Source: Bacilli bacterium (GTDB lineage Bacteria; Bacillota; Bacilli; Bacillales; Amphibacillaceae). From it: 64,000 nt of DNA. The position numbers and the translations under genes are program-made. Shown here piece by piece: positions 21,811 through 33,471 of the stretch (its first letter is position 1; every line of letters begins with the position of its first letter). The notes beneath the pieces are model-generated. The model was not told where the DNA came from. It made no database searches and worked only from the letters and a program-made list of their open reading frames with translations. Location of the stretch: assembly GCA_012838505.1 (NCBI GenBank), contig DUPD01000048.1:1-64000 (forward strand), in the 5' to 3' direction.

Positions 21811-23820
21811 ATGAAAAGATCTTTTTTGTTAGCAATTATTTTGCTCATTGGAATGCTACTCTTTGGTTGTTCATCTTCAAAAGATGAGGACGTAGCTCTT
21901 GATGAGAATGTAGCCATTGATGAGGGTACGATCGAAGAAGATACTCCTGATCAGACAGCGATTGCTTTAGCAGATCTAGAACAAAATATAGATTGGGCGC
22001 AAGAATCAATTTTTTATCAAGTTTTTGTAAGAAGTTTTTATGATGGCAATGAAGATGGGATTGGGGATTTTGTTGGTTTAGAAGAAAAACTTCCCTATAT
22101 TAAAGAATTGGGAGCTAATGCAATTTGGTTAATGCCAATCAAAGACTCAGCTTCATATCATGGATACGACGTTATTGATTATTATAATGTCGAATCTGAT
22201 TATGGAACAATGGAAGAATTCGAGAGTTTAATTGAGACTGCTCATAGTTTAGATATGAAGGTCATTATTGATTTCGTTGCTAACCATACTTCTAGTGACC
22301 ACCAGTGGTTTCAAGATGCATTAGAAAATCCTGATAGCCCATATCGAGATTACTATATTTGGGAAGATCATCCTTCTTATCAAGGACAAGAGCCCAATGG
22401 TGAGCATGGCTGGCATGAGGAGAATGGTCAAATATACTCCGGTCATTTTAGTGTAGATATGCCTGACTTAAATTACGATCATCCAGAAGTAAGAGAAGAA
22501 ATTAAAAATATCGCCAGTTTTTGGCTTGATAAAGGGGTTGACGGTTTTAGATTAGATGCAGTAGCTGATATCTATGATGATCGAAACCAAACAATTGAGT
22601 GGTGGCGTGATTTTAACGCTCATGTGAAATCCAAAGACCCTGAAGCATTCGTTGTTGGCGAAACATGGTATCACAGCTGGGATGACATTAGTTTTTACTA
22701 CAGCGCGCTTGAATCAAACTTCAATTTTGTTTTAACCGAAGAAATTATTGGGATGGCAAATGGAATGACACGCGACATAATTACTGAGTTAACAAATGCG
22801 CTACAAATTTATCAAAGAGCCTCCAATGCACGGGGAAATACTCCTGTGATTGATTCGATAATGATCGGTAATCACGACATGGACCGTGTGATCACTAGAC
22901 TGGATAATGACGAACGAAAAGCAAAACTTGCAGCAAATTTATTATTTACATTACCAGGTACTCCATTTATCTATTATGGTGATGAATTAGGCCAAGAAGG
23001 GCAACAACCTGATGATAATCGTCGTGAACCTTTTGATTGGTATGCTGAGGCAGATGGCGAAGGAATGACCCGAATGGACAACAAGTTTTTTAATGATAGC
23101 CACTTTACTCAACCAAATGACGGCATCTCGTTAGAAGAACAAATAGACAACGAAGGCAGTATGTATGAGCATTACAAGATGCTCATTCAAATTCGTCGAG
23201 AACATCCTATGCTCTTCACAGGTCAATATGAGTCATTTGATACGGAATTTGGTACCTATGGTTATACGGTTAATGCCGACAATACAAGTAATCAATTAGC
23301 CATCGTTCATAATCAACGTGATGAGACGCGAACAGTAAATGTAGTCGTTGATGAGGTATCAGAGCTTCTTAGCGGAGAAAAATATAATGAAGGTGATGTA
23401 ATTGAGTTAGGTCCATACCAATCAATCATTCTCCTATCAGATAAAGGAATGATCCCAATTGAAGAAGTAGAACCTGAAATTCCTGATGAAGACTATACAG
23501 TTACGTTCCAGGTTTCTGTTCCTGATAGCACCCCTGATGAAGACATTTATCTGGTTGGCGATTTTAATGGGTGGAATGAAGCAGATGAGACACTCATTTT
23601 AGAACAAGTCGATGATTATTTATATGAAATAGCAATCGATGGGCAAGCTTTTGAAATGATTGAATATAAGTTCACCCGTGGTTCATGGGATCGACGAGAA
23701 CAAAACAGTTTAGGACAAGATTTAATTGGCGAACGTCAAACTCAAAACAGAATCTTTACTTTTGATCAAGATGAGCACACAGAAGAAATAGTGATTGAAA
23801 AATGGGCGGACATCGAATAA
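21811..23820 (+). CDS. Secreted lipoprotein alpha-amylase (GH13) with C-terminal starch-binding-like domain
   Basis: RBS GAGGAGG then ATG 21811 (downstream of ORF-track start 21703); [51 protein letters not shown]-terminal [25 protein letters not shown]. Confidence 0.92.
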   Translation: MKRSFLLAIILLIGMLLFGCSSSKDEDVALDENVAIDEGTIEEDTPDQTAIALADLEQNIDWAQESIFYQVFVRSFYDGNEDGIGDFVGLEEKLPYIKELGANAIWLMPIKDSASYHGYDVIDYYNVESDYGTMEEFESLIETAHSLDMKVIIDFVANHTSSDHQWFQDALENPDSPYRDYYIWEDHPSYQGQEPNGEHGWHEENGQIYSGHFSVDMPDLNYDHPEVREEIKNIASFWLDKGVDGFRLDAVADIYDDRNQTIEWWRDFNAHVKSKDPEAFVVGETWYHSWDDISFYYSALESNFNFVLTEEIIGMANGMTRDIITELTNALQIYQRASNARGNTPVIDSIMIGNHDMDRVITRLDNDERKAKLAANLLFTLPGTPFIYYGDELGQEGQQPDDNRREPFDWYAEADGEGMTRMDNKFFNDSHFTQPNDGISLEEQIDNEGSMYEHYKMLIQIRREHPMLFTGQYESFDTEFGTYGYTVNADNTSNQLAIVHNQRDETRTVNVVVDEVSELLSGEKYNEGDVIELGPYQSIILLSDKGMIPIEEVEPEIPDEDYTVTFQVSVPDSTPDEDIYLVGDFNGWNEADETLILEQVDDYLYEIAIDGQAFEMIEYKFTRGSWDRREQNSLGQDLIGERQTQNRIFTFDQDEHTEEIVIEKWADIE

Positions 23821-23831
23821 GGCAACATGAA

Positions 23832-23860
23832 TCAACCACCTCATAATTCGAGGTGGTTGA
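23832..23860 (+). terminator. Rho-independent terminator after amylase
   Basis: TCAACCACCTC-ATAATTC-GAGGTGGTTGA then TGTTTTAATTTTTT. Confidence 0.8.
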
Positions 23861-23880
23861 TGTTTTAATTTTTTATTTAC

Positions 23881-25347
23881 CTATAATATATATTCAACCT
23901 GCTCATTTTTACTGTTAATGTAATCAATTTTTGCCTTACCCGATTTCAGATTGACAAACAATGTACAGATCGATGTATTGTTTTCCCACCTTAAACGAAT
24001 TGATTGCTGATCACTTTCAAGAATAGTAAATGTTCCATCAAAGGCTGGATACTCGTTTCTAAAACGAATCAATTTAAGGAGTCTTTTTACAACATCTTTG
24101 TTCAGTGATTCTTCAACTTGTTCAATTGAGAAATTTTCACGATTAATCTCACGCCCATCTCCTGTTTCTTTCATCTTCTCTGCATTATTAGTACCTGCAA
24201 GCAAACCTACATAATAAACTTGCGGAATCCCTGGTACGAAGAACTGAAGCGCACGTGAAGCGATATAAAGATCATCATCTTCATTCAACACTGAATAGTA
24301 GGTACAACGAATTTGGTGAACATCAAACCCATCTTCATCTTTATGTTCATCAGACATAATCAAGCTTAGGTTCGATCCACGACGAACAGTTTCATCAACA
24401 AGGTTCTGAGCTTCTTTCGTATCAATAAGTCCGTCCAAATCTGGCTTAACAGGAATACCGTCATGACAATCCAACATGGTAAATTGGTTTGCCGGACGCT
24501 CTTTCAAGTAATCAATTAATGCGGTTGATTTTTTATTAATCATCGCTTCTAATATTCGATATGGTAAGATAAAATCATAAATCCAGAATCCATGTTCACT
24601 TAATTTAGATTGAATCGTATGGTGGGCATGAACTTCAGGTAATAAAACAATATCGAGCGAGTCTGCTAACTCCTTAATCCAATCTAAAAACTGATAAATA
24701 TCGGGTTCAACAAAGAAACAACTCGTTCCTAATTTCTTAATTACATAACCGATCGCATCTAAGCGAACAATACTCACATTATTTTTCTTGAAATTCTCGA
24801 AAAACTCCGTAAATAAAGCCTTCACTTTCTCTGAGTGAATATCTAAATCAATTTGCTCAGACGGATTTGTTTTACCAAACGTTGTCCACACACGCTCCGT
24901 CTCGCCTGTTGATTCTACAGTAAATGTTGAATAAGGCACTTCTCTACGCAAAAACATTTTGTCAATGTCTTCTTTTCTAGGTTCACCATCAGGCCAAATT
25001 TTATCTAAGGTTAAGAAATAATCGGCATATTCTGATTGACGACCTTGCTTAATAAAATCCTGAAAATACGGTGACTGTTGAGAAATATGATTCACCATTA
25101 AATCTAGTAAGACTGCTCGATCTGTCCCGATACTCCTAATATCTTCCCAGTCACCAAAGGACGGTTCAATTTCTAAATAATTTATTGGGGCAAACCCTCT
25201 GTCTCCCGATGATGGATACGGAGGGAGTATGTGAACACCACCAGTAAATATATCCTTGAAATATTTGTTTAGTAAATAATCTAGTTGTTTCAAGTCACCA
25301 CCCATTGAATCAGGATAAGTAATGAGTTGTACTTCATTCTTCAACAT
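23881..25347 (-). CDS. gtfA: Sucrose phosphorylase (GH13_18)
   Basis: 488 aa; LITYPDSMGGDLKQL, GGVHILPPYPSSGDRGFAPINY, LDAIGYVIKKLGTSCFFVEP, IPQVYYVGLLAG. Confidence 0.9.
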   Translation of the reverse strand: MLKNEVQLITYPDSMGGDLKQLDYLLNKYFKDIFTGGVHILPPYPSSGDRGFAPINYLEIEPSFGDWEDIRSIGTDRAVLLDLMVNHISQQSPYFQDFIKQGRQSEYADYFLTLDKIWPDGEPRKEDIDKMFLRREVPYSTFTVESTGETERVWTTFGKTNPSEQIDLDIHSEKVKALFTEFFENFKKNNVSIVRLDAIGYVIKKLGTSCFFVEPDIYQFLDWIKELADSLDIVLLPEVHAHHTIQSKLSEHGFWIYDFILPYRILEAMINKKSTALIDYLKERPANQFTMLDCHDGIPVKPDLDGLIDTKEAQNLVDETVRRGSNLSLIMSDEHKDEDGFDVHQIRCTYYSVLNEDDDLYIASRALQFFVPGIPQVYYVGLLAGTNNAEKMKETGDGREINRENFSIEQVEESLNKDVVKRLLKLIRFRNEYPAFDGTFTILESDQQSIRLRWENNTSICTLFVNLKSGKAKIDYINSKNEQVEYIL

Positions 25348-25363
25348 TAAATCTACTCCCTTA

Positions 25364-26320
25364 TCACATATTTATTTCTGATACTAGCAAGTCCCGATAA
25401 TGCGGTAATTCTACAACAGCACCAGTAAACTGTAATTTATATGCACTTGCTAAAAAACCAATTGTTAAAGCTTTCTCTACCGTCTCTCCTAGCGTAATCC
25501 CCGTATAAAATCCAGACCAAAAAGCATCCCCAGCACCAGTCGTATCAATTATTTGCTTTGCCATTGTTTTATAATACGTTTTTTTTCGATTAAGCGAGAC
25601 AATTGCACCATCTTTCCCAAGAGTCATTAAAACAGTCGGACACCCCAGTTGGTGAAATTTCTCAATTTGGTTTTCTGCTGTATCAGGACCAAATAGACGC
25701 TCAGCATCATCTTCCGAGGGCTTGATAACATCCGCCATCCCTATCATTTCTTTCATTACTTCAATACCTTCAACCGGGTTATCCCAAAGCTCGGAATGAT
25801 AATTCGGATCAAAACCAATCAATACATTTTCTTGTTTTGCTAATTTAATTATCTCATAGACAACTTTCCTAGATTCTAATTTTGATAATGGCCACGAAGA
25901 AAAATGGATTATTTTAGTTTGCTTAATCGATTCACTTAATTGATCTGTTAATTTAATTTGATAATCACTGCCACGATAAAAGATCGGAATAGGAGTTTCT
26001 TTACTTTTATTTAAAACAACCATACTTGTAGATCGTGAGCTACGTTGAATTAACTCCGTATTAACTGATTGTTTGTTTAAATGATTTATTAAAAAATCAC
26101 CAAAAACATCATCACCAACAGCAGACACTAGTTTAGATTTTGCACCTAACCGATTAACATTCATACATATATTTGCAGGAGAACCACCAAAATACGCTTG
26201 GAACTTATTATTATCAATTATATTTAGATAGCTGTCTGAAATCATATCAACAAGAAGTTCCCCAATAGACAGCACATCAATCGGTGCATCTTTTAGTTGA
26301 AAAGGTTGATCCAGTTGCAT
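25364..26320 (-). CDS. PfkB family carbohydrate kinase, probable fructokinase
   Basis: 318 aa; YFGGSPANICMNVNRLGAKSKLVSAVGDDVFG and DTTGAGDAFWSGF. Confidence 0.92.
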   Translation of the reverse strand: MQLDQPFQLKDAPIDVLSIGELLVDMISDSYLNIIDNNKFQAYFGGSPANICMNVNRLGAKSKLVSAVGDDVFGDFLINHLNKQSVNTELIQRSSRSTSMVVLNKSKETPIPIFYRGSDYQIKLTDQLSESIKQTKIIHFSSWPLSKLESRKVVYEIIKLAKQENVLIGFDPNYHSELWDNPVEGIEVMKEMIGMADVIKPSEDDAERLFGPDTAENQIEKFHQLGCPTVLMTLGKDGAIVSLNRKKTYYKTMAKQIIDTTGAGDAFWSGFYTGITLGETVEKALTIGFLASAYKLQFTGAVVELPHYRDLLVSEINM

Positions 26321-26327
26321 TATATGA

Positions 26328-28526
26328 TCACCCCCCTAATTTAACCTCAATCAAACGATACATTGTACTTTTAAAATCATGATCAGCATACGGGACGTTT
26401 AAACCTATACTCATTAAACTGTCCCCACTAAAGACCTCACCTGTTTCTATAATCTGATAATCCTTATTTTCATCCAATCCAGCTAACTTGACCGCATGAA
26501 ACGGTCCGTTTGCTTCGGCAAGAACATGAACATAAATAAAAACTGCTTGAGATTTTGCTTGATTTACATGAATAGAGCCATAACGTCCTTCTTCAAACGG
26601 GCTTAACAATCGATAATGATCTCCGTATTGAACAGTTTCGCGAATTGACTTATATAAATCAACTTGCTCCTTAATCCCTTTAATCTCTTGATCAGACAAT
26701 TTCGTCACATCAAGTTCATAACCTAAATTACCATCCATCGCCACGTGCCCTCTTGTTTGAAGAGGCGTTATCCGACCAACTTGATGATTCGGTACCTCTG
26801 ACACGTGAGATCCTATTGAACTGGTTGGATAAACAAGACTCGTTCCATATTGAATGCGTAAACGTGAGACTGCATCGGTGTTATCACTTGTCCATGTTTG
26901 TGGCATATAATGAAGCATACCGGGATCAAAACGTCCCCCGCCACCCGAGCAACTTTCAAAAAGAATCTCAGGAAAACTTGTCGTAATCGTCTCCATCACA
27001 TAATATAGCCCTAGCATATAACGATGAGCTACTTCTTTTTGTTGATCCTCTCCCCAGTAACTCGATCCAATTTCCGTCATGTTTCTATTCATGTCCCATT
27101 TTACATAACTAATTGGAGCAGATTTTAAAATTTTAGAGATACGTTCAATAATTTCATCACAAACATCTGGACGAGAGAAGTCAAGCACTAACTGATTACG
27201 ACTTTCAGATCGCCTTCGATTAGGAACATGTAAACACCAATCAGGATGCTCTTTATATAATTCACTTTCTGGGGAAACCATTTCTGGTTCAAACCAAAGG
27301 CCAAATTGCATTCCTAATTCATTAATTTTTTCTGCGAGATGCTTCAAGCCATTTGGTAATTTAGCTTCATCAACCACCCAATCCCCTAATGAAGTAAAAT
27401 CATCATCTCGCTTTCCAAACCAACCATCATCAAGAACAAATAATTCTATTCCAGCTTCATTTGCCTTGGTAGCAATTTCTAAGATTTTCTCTTCATTAAA
27501 GTCGAAGTAAGTTGCTTCCCAATTATTAATTAAGATCGGTCTAACTTTATCACGATGAATACCACGAACTAATCGCCGACCATACAATTGATGATAAGTT
27601 TTTGACATATCACCTAAACCTTTATCCGTATAAACCATTACAACTTCTGGTGTTTGAAATGTCTCGTCATTTTGTAACAACCATTCAAAATCAAAATCAT
27701 TAATGCCCATAACAACACGTGATTGACTCGTCTGATCTACCTCAACCTCAGCTTTAAAGTTACCACTATACACAAAACTGAATCCGTAAACTTCTCCATT
27801 TCGTTCAGTTGTTTCTTTTCTCACCAATGCGATAAACGGATTTTGGTGGTGACTACTTGAACCACGACGACTTTCTACACTTTGCATACCACGTCGTAAA
27901 GGTAAACGTTCAATATCACGTTCACGTACGTGAGCTCCAGGCAAATTAATCATTTCAAAATCAGTATCCCTAAAGTCCATACTCATGGATGCTACTTTAG
28001 ATAACCTCAACTTTTGTGTACCTTTATTTTCAAAGTGAACAGAACGTGTCATTGCATTTACATTATTAAATACGGTATAGGTAAGCGTGACATGCAAATT
28101 TGTCAGCTCATCACGTAAATAGAGATAAAGCGTATCCGCTTCAGACTCATCCTCAATATACGTCGCAGGAAGGCCTTGAAGCTTTTCCTTACCTTTTTTA
28201 ATTTCGTGATCTAAATAACGTAAATCAGTAATTCGACCGCCATCTTCTGTTTCAATCTGAACTGCCGGAGTACGGAAGTCAGTATTACCATATGCAGGAT
28301 ACTCCTGTGGTAATGTGTCTAATGAGAACGTTCGATCTTCTTTATTAGGATTCCCACTAAATCCACGATCAATATATCTTAACGAACGCGGCATCGAAGT
28401 TGAACGAACCCGCTTCCCCCAGTATAGATGCGCTAAGTAGCCATCATTAACAATTTGAAATATATAACTTGATGATTTTGACTGTAAATGGAACATTTTC
28501 GTTTCATGATCAAAATAGATTGCCAT
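26328..28526 (-). CDS. Alpha-galactosidase (GH36)
   Basis: 732 aa; ELFVLDDGWFGKRDDDFTSLGDW, YVKWDMNR, ESCSGGGGRFDPGML. Confidence 0.95.
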   Translation of the reverse strand: MAIYFDHETKMFHLQSKSSSYIFQIVNDGYLAHLYWGKRVRSTSMPRSLRYIDRGFSGNPNKEDRTFSLDTLPQEYPAYGNTDFRTPAVQIETEDGGRITDLRYLDHEIKKGKEKLQGLPATYIEDESEADTLYLYLRDELTNLHVTLTYTVFNNVNAMTRSVHFENKGTQKLRLSKVASMSMDFRDTDFEMINLPGAHVRERDIERLPLRRGMQSVESRRGSSSHHQNPFIALVRKETTERNGEVYGFSFVYSGNFKAEVEVDQTSQSRVVMGINDFDFEWLLQNDETFQTPEVVMVYTDKGLGDMSKTYHQLYGRRLVRGIHRDKVRPILINNWEATYFDFNEEKILEIATKANEAGIELFVLDDGWFGKRDDDFTSLGDWVVDEAKLPNGLKHLAEKINELGMQFGLWFEPEMVSPESELYKEHPDWCLHVPNRRRSESRNQLVLDFSRPDVCDEIIERISKILKSAPISYVKWDMNRNMTEIGSSYWGEDQQKEVAHRYMLGLYYVMETITTSFPEILFESCSGGGGRFDPGMLHYMPQTWTSDNTDAVSRLRIQYGTSLVYPTSSIGSHVSEVPNHQVGRITPLQTRGHVAMDGNLGYELDVTKLSDQEIKGIKEQVDLYKSIRETVQYGDHYRLLSPFEEGRYGSIHVNQAKSQAVFIYVHVLAEANGPFHAVKLAGLDENKDYQIIETGEVFSGDSLMSIGLNVPYADHDFKSTMYRLIEVKLGG

Positions 28527-28581
28527 ATCATTTCCTCCCTATATCAACTCTAGATACCACCAAAAATAAAATTAACGGAAA

Positions 28582-29403
28582 TTAACCCTTAACAGCTCCA
28601 GCTGCTAAACCTTTAATAAATGATTTTTGTAAAATTAAAAACAGTGTAACCATTGGTGCCATAGCAATTAGAGCTGCGGCTCCTACTAACTGCAAATTAT
28701 TTGTATTTTCTCCAAAAAAGCTTGATAATGCTACCGTCATTGTCTGAACTGATTTATCTTGCAAGAAGAAGATTGCAAATTGAAAATCATTCCAAATATA
28801 TACACAGGATATTATTAAAATCGTTGCGGTAATTGGTTTTAAGAGCGGAAAAATAACTCTGAAGAAAATATTCATTGTACCTGCTCCATCAATCCTTGCC
28901 GCCTCTTCCAATTCTTTAGGTACTGTCGAACGAATAAATCCAGCATATAGAAAAATAGTTAATGGTAAATATGATGCAACATTATTTAAAACGGCAATCG
29001 TTCTTGTATTCATCATTCCAATGTCTACCACTAATTGATATAACGGCACTAAAGCAGCAAGTGGTGGAATGATCATAATTGAGATAAAGAAAAAGTAGAC
29101 CATCTTATTCAATTTAGTCTGACGACGCGCTAACGGGTATGCCGCTAATGAACCAATAAAAATTAACACGAGCGCCGAGAAAAATGTAATTGTTGTTGTA
29201 TTAAATAATGCTGAACCTAAATTTGCTTTTTCCCAAGCTTCAGAAAAATTCGACCAATTAATTTGATCGGGGAAAAACCACTTAGAACTAAAGTCCCCTC
29301 TTTCCTTACTAGCAGTTGTAAGCAAAACATAGAAAGGGATAAAATGAACTATACTGATAACACTTGCTAAAATCGTTAACCATATTTTTGTTGATTTCTT
29401 CAT
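28582..29403 (-). CDS. Carbohydrate ABC transporter permease (MsmG-like)
   Basis: 273 aa; EAARIDGAGTMNIFFRVIFPLLKPI. Confidence 0.93.
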   Translation of the reverse strand: MKKSTKIWLTILASVISIVHFIPFYVLLTTASKERGDFSSKWFFPDQINWSNFSEAWEKANLGSALFNTTTITFFSALVLIFIGSLAAYPLARRQTKLNKMVYFFFISIMIIPPLAALVPLYQLVVDIGMMNTRTIAVLNNVASYLPLTIFLYAGFIRSTVPKELEEAARIDGAGTMNIFFRVIFPLLKPITATILIISCVYIWNDFQFAIFFLQDKSVQTMTVALSSFFGENTNNLQLVGAAALIAMAPMVTLFLILQKSFIKGLAAGAVKG

Positions 29404-30314
29404 TATGCTTCAACCTCCTTGCTCCGGAAATATACTAGGGCACTAAAACTGATAATTAAAATGACTACCATCATTAAGACTCCCTGCGTCGCTGCATATC
29501 CAGCATCTTGTCTTGAAAAGTATAGATTATACATATATGTTGACATTGATTGGGATGCCATACCAGGTCCACCATTCGTTAATGAAATGATTACATCAAA
29601 TAACTTCAATCCACCAATAATATTAATAACCATATTAATCGTAACTGATGGCATTAATAGCGGGAGTGTAATATTTTTAAACTGTTGAAAACGAGATGCA
29701 CCATCAATATTGGCTGCTTCATAATATTCAGTCGAGATACTTTGTAAACCTGCAAGATAAATAATCATTGCAACTCCAACAAATTGGAAAGTATTAACCA
29801 TCACAATGATCCAAATATTCGCATCCGGGTTACCTAATAAATTCATTCGTTCAAACCCTAACCATATAAGAACATCGTTAAAAGCACCGCCTTGATATGC
29901 AAAAAAGAAATACCAAATGTACCCCATAATTAACGGACTAATAATAACAGGCAAATAAATAATTGTTCTAGCAACAGCCTTCATACGAATACTTTGATTT
30001 AATAATAAAGCGTAAAGTAAACCAATAACGTTTTGGAAAATTGTACTACCAACACCATAAAGAAGCGTATTTCTTAATACCAACCATGTATTTGGATCTT
30101 GAAGCATACGTTTATAGTTATCAAGTCCAATAAATTCATATGATTGGGAAAACCCATTCCAGTTAGTCAATGAAATTCTAATACCATCTAAAAAAGGATA
30201 GACAATAAAAAAACTTATTAATAGCAACGCTGGTAAATACATCCACCACAATGATGACTTATCTGAATTGGTTTTCTTCTTGAGTTTATCTAGTTTCCCA
30301 GCCACTTTTATCAC
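29403..30314 (-). CDS. Carbohydrate ABC transporter permease (MsmF-like)
   Basis: 303 aa; [25 protein letters not shown]. Confidence 0.93.
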   Translation of the reverse strand: MIKVAGKLDKLKKKTNSDKSSLWWMYLPALLLISFFIVYPFLDGIRISLTNWNGFSQSYEFIGLDNYKRMLQDPNTWLVLRNTLLYGVGSTIFQNVIGLLYALLLNQSIRMKAVARTIIYLPVIISPLIMGYIWYFFFAYQGGAFNDVLIWLGFERMNLLGNPDANIWIIVMVNTFQFVGVAMIIYLAGLQSISTEYYEAANIDGASRFQQFKNITLPLLMPSVTINMVINIIGGLKLFDVIISLTNGGPGMASQSMSTYMYNLYFSRQDAGYAATQGVLMMVVILIISFSALVYFRSKEVEA

Positions 30315-30365
30315 TCCAAATCTTACAACGAGTAAGTAATACCTACTCGTTGTATTTTTTAAAAA

Positions 30366-31619
30366 TTACTCATTTTCAAGCAAGCGTGTATATTCTTTCT
30401 CCATAGTTTCTGATACACCTTCAGGATCTAGTAGACCAGAGATTAATTCCTGAGCAGTTGTACCATAAACATCCCACATCCCACCTGGTAAGAAAACACG
30501 ATCAAAATATGGCTCAACCATAACATCTGCAAACTGATCATAATCTTCTTGGAAGTAAATATCAGGAGTGACTGTCGATAGTCCTGCTGGTAAGTCCATT
30601 CCTTCAGCAAGCTGCTTCGCGATTTCTGGTTGTGCTAAAAAGTCAATAAAGCGTTTTGCTTCATCTACATATTGAGTATCTTTTGAAATAGCAAACGTAT
30701 GACGTTCCCCACCAACCCAACTCATCGGACCACCCTCATGAATTGCCGGCAAAGGCATAACACCGACTTCTATATCTTCATTTAACTCATGAATAGATAT
30801 AGCTGGCATTGTACCAGAAACAAAAGCAATTTTATTTTGTGCAAAGAGTTCAGCTCGTTCGTGAGTTTGTGCAGATAAAATATCAGGATTCAGCAAACCT
30901 TCTTCATGCATCATTAAAAAGTTCTCTGGTAGATAAGTGTAATTATCCCAATTAAACGATCCATCTAATAACTCTGCTGAATAATCATGATCTTCTGCTG
31001 TAATGAGTAACTGCGTCGACATTAAATCAAAGAAATACCCTAAAGCATAACGATCTGAACCCTCAAACCATAAAGGTGTGACCTCTCCGTCAGTAGTATC
31101 ACGAATTTGCTTCAATACATCTATAAACTCATCAAACGTAGTCGGTACATCAATCCCTAAGTCCTCTAGTAATGACTTGTTATAAGTAAGTCCATCCTTC
31201 GCTTGATTGATTGGATAAGCATATACCTTACCATCTTCATCCGTAAAAATAGATTCTAAAGCTGGATCTAAATCCGCCACCCAATCCATATCGCGTAAAT
31301 CCATTGTATATTCACCATAACGATTTACAGCCCATCCATGAGTGTCGAACAAATCAGGCATATCATTTGCAGCCATTTTAACACGTAGCATACTTTCGTA
31401 TTCTGTTGTCGGTAAGTTAACATCAATTTTTATATCTGAATTTTCCTCTTCAAACTGTGCAACCACATCATTTAAAGCAGCTTGTTCAACTTCATTAGTT
31501 ATGGTTGAAAAAAGTGTTAGCTCAACAACCTCTTTACTAGATGTGTTATCGTTTCCACATGCCACCAAAGTTAGAACTGTCAACATTAATACAACAAATT
31601 CTTTTAAATATTTTCTCAT
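30366..31619 (-). CDS. Sugar-binding lipoprotein (MsmE-like)
   Basis: 417 aa; lipobox LTLVACGN; substrate-binding-protein architecture. Confidence 0.93.
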   Translation of the reverse strand: MRKYLKEFVVLMLTVLTLVACGNDNTSSKEVVELTLFSTITNEVEQAALNDVVAQFEEENSDIKIDVNLPTTEYESMLRVKMAANDMPDLFDTHGWAVNRYGEYTMDLRDMDWVADLDPALESIFTDEDGKVYAYPINQAKDGLTYNKSLLEDLGIDVPTTFDEFIDVLKQIRDTTDGEVTPLWFEGSDRYALGYFFDLMSTQLLITAEDHDYSAELLDGSFNWDNYTYLPENFLMMHEEGLLNPDILSAQTHERAELFAQNKIAFVSGTMPAISIHELNEDIEVGVMPLPAIHEGGPMSWVGGERHTFAISKDTQYVDEAKRFIDFLAQPEIAKQLAEGMDLPAGLSTVTPDIYFQEDYDQFADVMVEPYFDRVFLPGGMWDVYGTTAQELISGLLDPEGVSETMEKEYTRLLENE

Positions 31620-31636
31620 TTTTTAGCCTCCTACTT

Positions 31637-31650
31637 TGTAAGCGTTATCA
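31637..31650 (+). promoter_or_regulatory. cre (CcpA) site upstream of msm-like operon
   Basis: TGTAAGCGTTATCA is an exact match to TGWAANCGNTNWCA. Confidence 0.75.
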
Positions 31651-31954
31651 AGTTTTGCATTATAAATTAACAAATTTAAAGAAAACTGCTGTACTCATGC
31701 CCTCCTTTATTTTAATAACTAGCCTATTCAATTACATCATATCACTGCACCAAAAATGTGTCAATCGTTTTCATATATTTATTTTATTGATAAGCAGTAA
31801 AACCCTTTAATTTAGGGTTGATTATAGGATTTTCGGTGGAATTAAAGTAACTCACACAGGTAAAACAAGATGAATTGCTTTTATTTGGGGTAACGTTTGA
31901 CATATGGTATACTAATTATTATTAATATCAATAATTGTAAACGAGGAATGACAT

Positions 31955-32944
31955 ATGGTAGGAATTAAAGATGTTGCTAAAAAAGCCGGTGTGTCTGTCA
32001 CCACCGTTTCACGAGTAATGAATAATCGTGGATATATCGGTGATCAAACCCGCAAAAAGGTTGAAGACGCCATTAAGGAATTAAATTATTCGCCAAATCA
32101 AATCGCTCGGTCATTACAATCTAATCAATCATATATTTTCGGACTCATTGTTCCTGAAATCCGCCACCCGTTCTTTAGCGAAATGGTTCATTGGATCGAG
32201 TATTATGCAAGTTTGATAAATTATAAAATTATTATTTGCAATTCTGTAAATGATAAGGAAAAAGAATCTGGCTACCTGAAAATGCTTAAAGAGCATCGTG
32301 CTGACGGTGTGATTATGTGCAGCCACACTTTAGAAACAGATGCTTACAAAAAATTAACAATACCTATTGTTTCTTTTGATCGCATTATCTCAACTGATAT
32401 TCCTTATGTAGCGAGCGACAACTATCATGGTGGTGAATTGGCCACACATCATCTAATCAAAAAAGGTTGCAAAAGATTACTTCATATAGCCGGCCCTCTT
32501 AATTTTGAAATGTTATCAAATCGGCGTTATGATGCTTTTCAAGTAGTATGTTCTCGTCATCAAGTCGAGTGGGATGTATTAGAAGGTGCAAATATCAATT
32601 TAACATTTGAAGATAATTATCGTTTTGTCGAAGAAAAACTCGGTGATAATTTGATTAATTACGATGGTGTTTTTTGTAGTAACGACCTTATCGCTTATGC
32701 TTTAAGTATGTATGCCGAAAAAAATAAAATTAATGTACCGGATGATTTGAAGATTGTTGGTTATGACTACAATTCTTTCACAAAAACACTACAATCACCC
32801 AGATTGACAACGATTAAACAACCGATTGAAACGTTGGCAAAGCAACTTGTTTATTCGTTACAAAAACAAATGGAAAACAAAGGTAAGAGGGGCGCTGATC
32901 GATCAATCTATGATGTAGAGTTAATTGAAGGTGACACAACTTAA
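31955..32944 (+). CDS. LacI family transcriptional regulator
   Basis: 329 aa; HTH MVGIKDVAKKAGVSVTTVSRVMNNRGYIG; divergent from msm-like operon. Confidence 0.95.
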   Translation: MVGIKDVAKKAGVSVTTVSRVMNNRGYIGDQTRKKVEDAIKELNYSPNQIARSLQSNQSYIFGLIVPEIRHPFFSEMVHWIEYYASLINYKIIICNSVNDKEKESGYLKMLKEHRADGVIMCSHTLETDAYKKLTIPIVSFDRIISTDIPYVASDNYHGGELATHHLIKKGCKRLLHIAGPLNFEMLSNRRYDAFQVVCSRHQVEWDVLEGANINLTFEDNYRFVEEKLGDNLINYDGVFCSNDLIAYALSMYAEKNKINVPDDLKIVGYDYNSFTKTLQSPRLTTIKQPIETLAKQLVYSLQKQMENKGKRGADRSIYDVELIEGDTT

Positions 32945-32953
32945 CATTTTATC

Positions 32954-33000
32954 CAAACAAATAAAGCACAGGTTAATTCACCTTGTGCTTTATTTGTTTG
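32954..33000. terminator. Bidirectional terminator
   Basis: CAAACAAATAAAGCACAGG...CCTTGTGCTTTATTTGTTTG between convergent genes. Confidence 0.85.
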
Positions 33001-33015
33001 CTCTTATTTAAATAA

Positions 33016-33471
33016 TTATATCAAAGTTAACTTTAACGTCTCATTCTCCTGATAATAATAAAACTCACTAAGATCATCTGATTCAAAAACCTTCAACATC
33101 TCTTCAAAATCAGATGCCAGTTGATAATTGGTCAATTCTTCCCTAGCAATCCAAAAGACTTCACCTTCTTCAGAAGAGCTCAATTTCCCCTCAAACTGAT
33201 TTGTTTTATAAAGTAAAACAACATACCGTTCATCTTCATTCGTTTGAAACTGCTTGACCCCACAAAGCATCGGTGCTTTGATCGTTAAGCCGGTTTCCTC
33301 CCAAACTTCTCGAATAACTGACTTTGTAAATGATTCACCCTTATCGATGTGCCCACCTGGAAATGTGAGACCAGGCCAATTTTTACTGACTCGATCTTGG
33401 ACTAAAATTCTACCGCTATCATCAAAAACCATGCACATGTTTGTAAAAATTGCTTGTTCGCTTTTGCTCAT
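33016..33471 (-). CDS. NUDIX hydrolase
   Basis: 151 aa; Nudix box GGHIDKGESFTKSVIREVWEETGL. Confidence 0.95.
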   Translation of the reverse strand: MSKSEQAIFTNMCMVFDDSGRILVQDRVSKNWPGLTFPGGHIDKGESFTKSVIREVWEETGLTIKAPMLCGVKQFQTNEDERYVVLLYKTNQFEGKLSSSEEGEVFWIAREELTNYQLASDFEEMLKVFESDDLSEFYYYQENETLKLTLI

